Made by a program: the position numbers and the translations under genes
The notes under the pieces: generated by a model
Database searches by the model: none
What the model was told of the DNA's origin: nothing
Seen by the model: the letters and a program-made list of their open reading frames with translations, nothing else
Origin: an uncultured Capnocytophaga sp.
Lineage (GTDB): Bacteria; Bacteroidota; Bacteroidia; Flavobacteriales; Flavobacteriaceae
NCBI GenBank assembly: GCA_915070235.1
Contig: CAJZFM010000177.1
Location: forward strand, 1 to 5,046
Length of the DNA stretch: 5,046 nt
Reading direction: 5' to 3'
Shown: in pieces, positions 1-5,046 of the stretch
Position numbering within the stretch: the stretch's first letter is position 1
How the letters are laid out: every line of letters starts with the position of its first letter

Positions 1-1120
1 TAGCTACTAAGCGAATATTAATAGGTTCAAAAACACTAAAACCTATAGTAGGATCACCATCAAAAAGTTTTACCTCTACGTTATAGGCAGTCCCTTTAGG
101 ATCGGCGGTTTCATTATTAAAACGCACATAATAAGTACCTAAAATATTTCCACAAAAGCCATCTTGCCATTTAAAATAGTTGAAGGCACTATTATCGCTG
201 TGTCTAATAATAGGTATACCAGTACTCACACTGATGTTTCTAGTATTAGAATTAGTTTCAAAAATATCATTACTATTTGCAATACCACTTCCCCAATAAG
301 CATAATAGGTGTTTTGCCTACCTGTGGTACATTTGTTTACAGTATATTTTTCGGTAATAGTAACTACTCCGTTATTTGCCAAGTTAGCATTAGCAATTTT
401 ATAGATAGGCTTCCCTGCATTAGGAAGTCCTATGGGCACTGTGCCTACTTGAGTAAGTGGCATACCATTGTGAGACACACTAAGTCCTACTACATCCCTA
501 TGGTCATAGGCAATAGAGAAATATACATCTTTCACTATACCATTCCCTGTATTGCGAATATCAAAAGTTTCAGTACGTGCTCCCAACACATCAGTCTGAG
601 TGGTTGGTAGTTGTACTGCCAAAGTAGGGCGTGGCAGCTGATAGGGGACTACATTCTTAACCGCTGGACTGGGTGCTAACCCTTGTACGGTAAGGACAGC
701 CTCATCTTGTAAGCCTCCAGCAAGGGCAGGGTTGGTAAGCACGGCTTTAGTCGCCTTACGCTTGAACTTTACTGTTACACTGCCTGAAGCCCCTGTAAGG
801 GTGAAGACAGGCTTATTGGCATCAGTAGAACCCGTTTTGAGGGATACAGTAGCCCCAGTAGCAGTTACTGTACCAGGCATATACTCAATTCCTGCTGCCA
901 AGTTTACTTGCAGCTCTCCCGAAGTTTTCCCCGTAGGCATATTAAAGGAAACAGTCAGTTCTCCTACAGAGAAATCACTATTTCCAGCAAAATGTACCGG
1001 TGACTGAGCTATTACACTATTAATAGTTACCTGCCCCCATACAGCTCCCATGGAGAGGGTTAACAGCGTGAAAATTAACAGTCTAATAAAAGAAGTTGTT
1101 CTTTTTCTCATTTCTTTCAT
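1..1120 (-). CDS. Large secreted surface protein, N-terminal part (cut by window edge)
   Basis: This reading frame stays open from ATG at 1120 to the left edge, giving 373 residues with no stop, so the C-terminus is missing. Residues 1-29 form a clear signal peptide: basic start (KEMRKR), hydrophobic stretch about 12-24, and probable cleavage after AVWG before Gln30. A second in-frame ATG at 1111 would also leave a good signal peptide. The mature part is rich in Thr, Val, Gly, Asn and Ser with alternating beta-strand patterns. Residues about 30-150 look like one beta-sandwich unit, and about 165-300 like a second, DUF11-like unit (TETFDIRNTGNG at 184-195). Only two Cys (264, 323) occur after the signal. 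In Bacteroidota such proteins are often adhesins or type IX secretion cargo with a C-terminal sorting domain; that domain lies outside the window, so export route and function are inferred. I recognise no enzyme motif. Confidence 0.85.
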   Translation of the reverse strand, partial: MKEMRKRTTSFIRLLIFTLLTLSMGAVWGQVTINSVIAQSPVHFAGNSDFSVGELTVSFNMPTGKTSGELQVNLAAGIEYMPGTVTATGATVSLKTGSTDANKPVFTLTGASGSVTVKFKRKATKAVLTNPALAGGLQDEAVLTVQGLAPSPAVKNVVPYQLPRPTLAVQLPTTQTDVLGARTETFDIRNTGNGIVKDVYFSIAYDHRDVVGLSVSHNGMPLTQVGTVPIGLPNAGKPIYKIANANLANNGVVTITEKYTVNKCTTGRQNTYYAYWGSGIANSNDIFETNSNTRNISVSTGIPIIRHSDNSAFNYFKWQDGFCGNILGTYYVRFNNETADPKGTAYNVEVKLFDGDPTIGFSVFEPINIRLVA

Positions 1121-1153
1121 GATTTAAGAAAACATTGTTTAATAAATTGGGCG

Positions 1154-1161
1154 CAAAAATA
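1154..1161 (-). promoter_or_regulatory. Probable Bacteroidota -7 promoter element of the surface protein gene
   Basis: Read on the minus strand, these bases are TATTTTTG, an exact match to the TAnnTTTG -7 element used by the primary sigma factor in Bacteroidota. The element ends 33 bases before the ATG at 1120, so a transcript starting a few bases further on would have a leader of roughly 25-30 nt. The matching -33 element is weak: about 19 bases upstream there is only GGTG, not TTG or TTTG. The surrounding 1121-1260 stretch is very AT-rich and holds no other gene. The match could arise by chance in such sequence, so confidence is moderate. Confidence 0.45.
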
Positions 1162-1272
1162 ATATATTTTTTCATATATTCACCATCTTTTCATGAGAAA
1201 AAGTTATCAATATTTGACAACAAATTTTTAAGTAATTTTTGTTTTTATCTTTATTCTTTGAATTACATAAGA

Positions 1273-1379
1273 GTAGTTAGTGGTTAGTGATTAGTGACAA
1301 ATGACCAGTGACTAATCTTTGTGTGAGAATTAGTCACTGGTCATTGGTCACTTGTCACTTGTCATTAGTCGTTTGTCAT
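1273..1379. repeat. Opposed heptad repeat array, downstream side of the dipeptidase gene
   Basis: Two tracts of 7-bp repeats face each other. On the plus strand six contiguous heptads run from 1273 to 1314; the inner three are GTGACAA, ATGACCA and GTGACTA, and the outer three decay to GTGATTA, GTGGTTA and GTAGTTA. On the minus strand seven contiguous heptads run from 1379 down to 1331, all fitting RYGACNA (for example ATGACAA, GTGACCA, GTGACTA). The 16-bp centre is 1315-1330. The innermost units of the two tracts are reverse complements, which creates a long inverted repeat. The minus-strand tract overlaps the end of the dipeptidase gene. Function is unknown to me; the same heptad family occurs in the spacer before that gene. 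Confidence 0.85.
1286..1359 (-). terminator. Long stem-loop after the dipeptidase gene, possible terminator
   Basis: Bases 1300-1316 and 1329-1345 are a perfect 17-bp inverted repeat around a 12-nt loop. Allowing three mismatched positions (1291, 1292 and 1299 against 1354, 1353 and 1346), the stem extends to 1286 and 1359, with 28 of 31 positions paired. It begins just after the stop codon at 1365-1367 and lies between two genes on the same strand, which is where a terminator would sit. However, no run of U follows the stem in the direction of transcription, so it is not a standard intrinsic terminator. It may instead stabilise the 3' end of the message, or simply follow from the opposed heptads. 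Confidence 0.4.
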
Positions 1380-2753
1380 TGAACTGTAGTACTCATAGAA
1401 GTATGGAATAGTCTCTATGCCTTTGAAAAAGTTAAACAGACCATAGTGTTCGTTGGGTGAGTGGATAAGGTCGGAATCCAAACCGAAGCCCATAAGGATC
1501 GACTTGGTGCCAAGTTCCTTCTCGAAGAGGGCTACAATCGGAATACTACCACCTTCGGCTGCTGGAATAGGTGCCTTACCAAAGGTCTTTTCCATGGCTT
1601 TCTCTGCGGCCTTGTAACCTTTGTTCTCTATATCCATAGCATAAGCAGGGCCTCCGCTTAGGTCTTTTACCTTAACTGTTACCCCTTTAGGAGCGATCTG
1701 TTCAAAATATTGGGTAAATAGGCTTACTACTTCCTTGCTGTCTTGGTCTGGTACCAATCGCATGGATATTTTGGCATAGGCCTTGCTTGGGATAATGGTC
1801 TTAGCTCCCTCGCCTGTATAACCTCCCCAGATACCATTGACATCCAAGGCTGGACGAATGGTGGCACTTTCCAAAACAGAATAACCCTCTTCATGCTTGG
1901 CCTCAGCTATACCCAAGTCCTTTTTGTAGGCCTCCAAAGAGAAAGGCGTTTGGGCAAACATGTGGCGTTCCTCTGGCAGGAGCTCTTTCACCTTATCATA
2001 AAAATGAGGGATTGTGATACGATTCTTCTCGTCATAGAGCTTAGCTATCATCTGGCTAAGTACTGTGACAGGATTTTCTACAGCTCCTCCATACACCCCA
2101 GAGTGTAGATCGCGGTTAGGGCCTGTCAGCTCTACTTCTACGTAGCTAAGCCCGCGCAATCTTAGGGTTACCGAAGGCACATCATTGGCGATGATACTGG
2201 TATCGGAGATAAGGATAATATCGTTCTTGAGTTTTTCTCGGTTGGCATGTACAAATGCGCCAAGATTCTTAGAACCTACTTCCTCTTCGCCCTCAATCAT
2301 AAACTTCACATTACAAGGAAGTTTGCCTTCCTTGACCATATATTCAAGCGCTTTTACATGCATGAACACCTGTCCTTTGTCATCACATGCCCCACGAGCA
2401 AAGATAGCTCCATCGGGGTGTGTTTCAGTCTTTTTGATTACAGGTTCAAAGGGGTCGGTATCCCATAGTTCCAAAGGCACCGCAGGCTGTACGTCATAGT
2501 GACCATATACCAATACCGTAGGTAAGTTATCCCCTACGTGTTTCTCCCCATATACTACAGGGTTACCCTCAGTAAGGCAGATTTCTGCTTTGTCGCAACC
2601 TGCCTTCAAGAGGGCTTCTTTCACCCACTGTGCAGTGGCCTCTATAGAAGATTTGTATGCTGAATCCGCACTAATGGAGGGCATACGCAATAGCTCGAAC
2701 AACTCGCTTAGGAAGCGGTCTTTGTTCTGCTCAATGTAAGTTTTTATATCCAC
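1365..2753 (-). CDS. M20-family metallodipeptidase (CNDP2-like)
   Basis: This 462-residue protein should be a cytosolic, metal-dependent dipeptidase or aminoacyl-peptidase of the M20 family (peptidase T/CPG2/carnosinase clan), releasing amino acids from short peptides. The two-metal site is complete by comparison with carnosinase-type enzymes: His85 and catalytic Asp87 in YGHYDVQP, bridging Asp124 in RGACDDKG, the Glu157-Glu158 pair in EGEEEVGS, Asp184 in ISDTS and His431 in LIHSPNEH. His217 in RDLHSG, in the inserted dimerisation domain (about 200-325), matches the residue that completes the active site of the partner subunit. There is no signal peptide. The start is GTG: no ATG or other usual start lies in frame between it and an upstream stop at 2802-2804, the next Met is residue 24, and the N-terminus fits the family. 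The last four codons and the stop lie inside a heptad repeat array. Exact substrate is unknown. Confidence 0.93.
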   Translation of the reverse strand: MDIKTYIEQNKDRFLSELFELLRMPSISADSAYKSSIEATAQWVKEALLKAGCDKAEICLTEGNPVVYGEKHVGDNLPTVLVYGHYDVQPAVPLELWDTDPFEPVIKKTETHPDGAIFARGACDDKGQVFMHVKALEYMVKEGKLPCNVKFMIEGEEEVGSKNLGAFVHANREKLKNDIILISDTSIIANDVPSVTLRLRGLSYVEVELTGPNRDLHSGVYGGAVENPVTVLSQMIAKLYDEKNRITIPHFYDKVKELLPEERHMFAQTPFSLEAYKKDLGIAEAKHEEGYSVLESATIRPALDVNGIWGGYTGEGAKTIIPSKAYAKISMRLVPDQDSKEVVSLFTQYFEQIAPKGVTVKVKDLSGGPAYAMDIENKGYKAAEKAMEKTFGKAPIPAAEGGSIPIVALFEKELGTKSILMGFGLDSDLIHSPNEHYGLFNFFKGIETIPYFYEYYSSMTND

Positions 2754-2760
2754 GTCTTTA

Positions 2761-2839
2761 ATGATTAAATGATTAATGTTTATATAGTTAATGACTAATG
2801 ACTAATGACTAATCATTTTTGGTATTAATCATTAATCAT
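2761..2839. repeat. Opposed heptad repeat array between guaA and the dipeptidase gene
   Basis: This array fills most of the 105-bp spacer. The clearest part is three perfect tandem copies of ATGACTA on the plus strand at 2791-2811. Related plus-strand units lie before them, with single-base slips: ATGATTA at 2761-2767 and 2769-2775, ATGTTTA at 2776-2782, ATAGTTA at 2784-2790. On the minus strand ATGATTA occurs at 2810-2816, 2826-2832 and 2833-2839. The outer units 2761-2777 and 2824-2839 are inverted repeats with a one-base bulge, so the spacer can fold into a stem with a 46-nt loop. The array stops seven bases before the GTG start of the dipeptidase. No promoter match is evident within it. 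Role unknown; the AT-rich bases make chance similarity easier than in the other array. Confidence 0.7.
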
Positions 2840-2858
2840 TATTGGCATTAACAATTAT

Positions 2859-4385
2859 CTACTCCCACTCTATGGTTGCAGGCGGCTTGGAGCTGATGTC
2901 ATACACCACGCGATTTACGCCTTTTACCTTATTAATGATTTCATTGGAGACCTTTTGCAGGAAGCTATAAGGCAGATGTACCCAGTCGGCCGTCATACCA
3001 TCGGTACTTTCCACGGCACGTAAGGCGACACACTTCTCATAAGTACGCTCGTCTCCCATTACTCCTACACTGTTGATAGGCAATAGAATCGCTCCTGCTT
3101 GCCATACCTTGTCATATAAGTTATTGTCCTTAAGGGCATTGACAAATATCGCATCTACCTCCTGAAGGGTTGCCACTTTCTCTGGGGTGACATCACCTAA
3201 GATACGTATGGCCAAGCCTGGCCCTGGGAAAGGGTGACGACCCAGCAGCTCCGCTGGAATCCCCAAAGAGGCGCCTACGCGGCGCACCTCGTCCTTGAAG
3301 AGGGTACGTAAGGGCTCTACAATCTTGAGCTTCATATAATCGGGCAAGCCTCCTACATTGTGGTGGCTCTTAATGGTGGCCGATGGCCCTTTGACTGAGA
3401 CTGACTCTATCACATCGGGGTAAATAGTCCCTTGTGCCAAGTAGGTAACATCGGTAATTTGGTGGGCTTCCTTGTCAAATACTTCTATAAAGACACGCCC
3501 TATAGTCTTGCGCTTGGCCTCTGGGTCAGTAACCCCTGCCAAGGCGGAAAGAAACTCCGCTGAAGCATCTACGCCTTTGATATTCAGACCCATACCTTTG
3601 TATTGTTCCAAAACGCTTTGGAACTCCCCCTTGCGCAACAGCCCATTATTGACAAAGATACAGTGCAACTGACTACCAATAGCTCTGTTTAGGAGCACGG
3701 CAGCCACGGTGGAATCCACTCCTCCTGAAAGGCCTAAGACCACTTTCTCCCCACCTATCTGCGCCTTGAGCGAGGCCACAGTAGTCTCAATAAAGTTGTC
3801 CGCCGTCCAAGAGGGGGTAAGCCCCGCTATCTTAAAGAGGAAGTTGGACAAGAACTGTTTGCCGTCGGTGGAGTGATATACTTCTGGGTGGAACTGTATG
3901 GCGTAAGTTGGCTCGCCCTCTATGCGGTAGGCGGCATTCTCCACATCGGGAGTGCTGGCTAAGCGTACCCCACCGGTGGGTAGCGCTTTGATGGTATCAC
4001 TATGGCTCATCCACACCTGACTATTGGCGGGGATATCAGCTAAGAAGGGCTCGTTTTCCTTGAGATAAACCAAGTGTGCACGGCCGTACTCACGTACATC
4101 GGAAGGCGCTACTTCACCTCCAAAGAAGTGAGCTAAGTATTGTGCCCCATAGCAAACGGCCAAGATTGGTTTTTTGCCCCTGAAGAGCGACAAATCAGGG
4201 TGAGGGGCATCGCTGGCACGCACCGAATAGGGCGAACCTGAAAGAATCACCGCTGAGAAAGTCTCTACCTCCTCAGGCAAATGATTATAAGGGTGTATCT
4301 CACAATATACACTGAGCTCTCTCACCCTACGAGCAATAAGCTGTGTATATTGGGAGCCAAAATCTAAAATAAGTACTTTATCCAT
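2859..4385 (-). CDS. guaA: GMP synthase (glutamine-hydrolysing)
   Basis: GMP synthase converts XMP to GMP in the cytosol, using ATP and ammonia from glutamine; it is the last step of de novo guanine nucleotide synthesis. The 508 residues match the usual bacterial length. Residues about 1-190 are the class I glutamine amidotransferase domain, with nucleophile Cys78 in AVCYGAQ and His166/Glu168 in QFHPEV completing the triad. Residues about 195-385 are the ATP pyrophosphatase domain with the P-loop SGGVDS at 220-225. [12 protein letters not shown] (383-394) leads into the dimerisation domain, which ends in the family's typical KPPATIEWE. All key residues are present, with no frameshift. The ATG start gives the standard N-terminus ([22 protein letters not shown]). 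It follows the outer-membrane protein gene by 59 bp with no visible terminator, so co-transcription is possible; I see no guanine riboswitch or clear promoter in that spacer. Confidence 0.98.
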   Translation of the reverse strand: MDKVLILDFGSQYTQLIARRVRELSVYCEIHPYNHLPEEVETFSAVILSGSPYSVRASDAPHPDLSLFRGKKPILAVCYGAQYLAHFFGGEVAPSDVREYGRAHLVYLKENEPFLADIPANSQVWMSHSDTIKALPTGGVRLASTPDVENAAYRIEGEPTYAIQFHPEVYHSTDGKQFLSNFLFKIAGLTPSWTADNFIETTVASLKAQIGGEKVVLGLSGGVDSTVAAVLLNRAIGSQLHCIFVNNGLLRKGEFQSVLEQYKGMGLNIKGVDASAEFLSALAGVTDPEAKRKTIGRVFIEVFDKEAHQITDVTYLAQGTIYPDVIESVSVKGPSATIKSHHNVGGLPDYMKLKIVEPLRTLFKDEVRRVGASLGIPAELLGRHPFPGPGLAIRILGDVTPEKVATLQEVDAIFVNALKDNNLYDKVWQAGAILLPINSVGVMGDERTYEKCVALRAVESTDGMTADWVHLPYSFLQKVSNEIINKVKGVNRVVYDISSKPPATIEWE

Positions 4386-4444
4386 GTTTTAGTTGTTAAT
4401 CTTTGTAAATAGTTATTCTTTTCTTTTGAACCTTCATTTTTCTA

Positions 4445-5035
4445 TCAAAAATAATAGATAACTCCCATTTGTACGACTAAGTTCTTCAGATCTGTATTGA
4501 AGGGAGCCTGACCACCGTAATAATTAGTATAATTATTGATATTTCCTTGTCCTGACTTGACCCTTGCCTCAAGGCTTAATGAGGGAAGTATAGGTGCCTC
4601 TCCCCCCACAAGCCCTGCCACATCGAAGGTTCTTGGAGAAGGTACCTTGCTATCCTTCTTTACCAATAGGTCAGTGGTCAGTCCTGCATCTAAGTATAAA
4701 AATTCGAGCAAACGAAAATGGATGATATATCCCATAGAAAGGTAGCCTAAGGAATAGCGCCCTCCATATTGTGCATTGTAAGAGTCTTTGTAGTGTGAAC
4801 CTTGCCCCGAATACATCAGCTCTAACTTTCCACTAATGTTTCTATCGGTACGTACTCCCAGCACTGCTCCTACATAGAAGCTCGATACATAGGAAAAATC
4901 ATTCTGTTGATAGAGGAAGCCTCTGGAAAAAGTTGAGAGCGAAAGCCCTGCCTTGGCTCCTATACGTACATTGCTCTCTTGTGCGGTAACAGTACACAAG
5001 GGAAGCAATGATAAAAGAAATACAAAAATTCTCAT
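4445..5035 (-). CDS. Outer-membrane beta-barrel protein, PorT-like family
   Basis: This 196-residue protein has a signal peptide (hydrophobic about 3-15, probable cleavage near TAQ-ES at 17-21). It then shows the alternating pattern of a small outer-membrane beta-barrel, ending in the aromatic tail VIYYF expected of barrel proteins. The opening VRIGAKAGLSLSTF (23-36) and the central KLELMYSGQGS (70-80) followed by YLDAGL (114-119) resemble the PorT/OMP_b-brl_2 group common in Bacteroidota. Members are mostly uncharacterised; PorT itself takes part in type IX secretion, but this match is too general to call it PorT. The length is normal for the family. The ATG at 5035 gives the complete signal peptide; only 11 bases upstream are visible, so promoter and upstream neighbour are unknown. 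The gene precedes guaA on the same strand, without an evident functional link. Confidence 0.85.
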   Translation of the reverse strand: MRIFVFLLSLLPLCTVTAQESNVRIGAKAGLSLSTFSRGFLYQQNDFSYVSSFYVGAVLGVRTDRNISGKLELMYSGQGSHYKDSYNAQYGGRYSLGYLSMGYIIHFRLLEFLYLDAGLTTDLLVKKDSKVPSPRTFDVAGLVGGEAPILPSLSLEARVKSGQGNINNYTNYYGGQAPFNTDLKNLVVQMGVIYYF

Positions 5036-5046
5036 GCTAATTGGCT

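Noticed and set aside
164..1007. Plus-strand open frames at 164-610 and 732-1007 opposite the surface protein gene.
   Set aside because: Their translations have no signal, domain or family pattern, while the minus-strand frame is open for the whole stretch, starts with a signal peptide and has protein-like composition.
1083..1175. A 30-codon minus-strand frame starting MKKYIIFAPN, overlapping the start of the surface protein gene in another frame.
   Set aside because: Its start is upstream of the likely transcription start, and the AT-rich, Lys/Asn-rich product looks like chance; it could be a leader peptide only if transcription begins further upstream.
1273..2839. CRISPR array as an explanation of the repeats.
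   Set aside because: Units are 7 bp, directly adjacent, present in both orientations and without spacers; no cas gene is nearby.
1273..2839. Paired repeats as ends of an inserted mobile element carrying the dipeptidase gene.
   Set aside because: No transposase or integrase is present, no target-site duplication is visible, and each array is itself symmetric rather than one half of a terminal repeat pair.
1461..3672. Several plus-strand open frames of 66-121 codons opposite the dipeptidase and guaA genes.
   Set aside because: They lie antisense to two well-supported conserved genes and encode no recognisable protein, so they are shadows of those genes.
4386..4444. Promoter or guanine riboswitch before guaA.
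   Set aside because: The 59-bp spacer is too short for a purine riboswitch aptamer with its expression platform, shows no paired stems, and has no clear TAnnTTTG element.
4536..4745. A 69-codon plus-strand open frame opposite the outer-membrane protein gene.
   Set aside because: It is antisense to a gene with a signal peptide and barrel pattern, and its translation has no recognisable features.
4976..5035. Possible lipoprotein signal with Cys14 in the outer-membrane protein.
   Set aside because: The residues before the Cys are L-P-L, which does not fit the lipobox (small residue at -1), and a standard cleavage site follows at about residue 19.

Overview
The window looks like chromosomal DNA from a member of the Bacteroidota, most likely the Flavobacteriales; Capnocytophaga is a plausible genus, but this is inferred. 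The grounds are AT-rich spacers, no clear Shine-Dalgarno sequences, a TAnnTTTG-type promoter element, a PorT-like outer-membrane beta-barrel protein, and a large secreted surface protein of the kind this phylum exports. All four genes lie on the minus strand, so transcription runs from high to low coordinates.

In transcription order they are: (1) a small outer-membrane beta-barrel protein with a signal peptide (5035-4445); (2) guaA, GMP synthase, complete and with an intact active site (4385-2859), after a 59-bp spacer with no visible terminator; (3) an M20-family metallodipeptidase with a complete metal site and a GTG start (2753-1365), after a 105-bp spacer; (4) the first 373 codons of a large secreted surface protein (1120 to the left edge), after a 244-bp spacer that holds its probable promoter. 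No RNA gene, insertion sequence, CRISPR array or phage gene is visible.

The genes are ordinary for the phylum and have no obvious shared pathway. GuaA completes guanine nucleotide synthesis, the dipeptidase finishes peptide breakdown in the cytosol, and the other two products belong to the outer membrane or cell surface. I see no new multi-gene system.

The unexplained structure is in the two spacers on either side of the dipeptidase gene. Each holds a set of 7-bp repeats (consensus about RTGAYNA, typically ATGACTA or GTGACNA) in two opposed tracts, one reading along each strand, so each spacer can fold into a hairpin. The downstream array has six plus-strand and seven minus-strand heptads around a 16-bp centre. 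It includes a perfect 17-bp inverted repeat and runs into the gene, supplying its last four codons and its stop. The upstream array stops seven bases short of the start codon. The short spacer at 4386-4444 and the 11 bases at 5036-5046 show nothing convincing.
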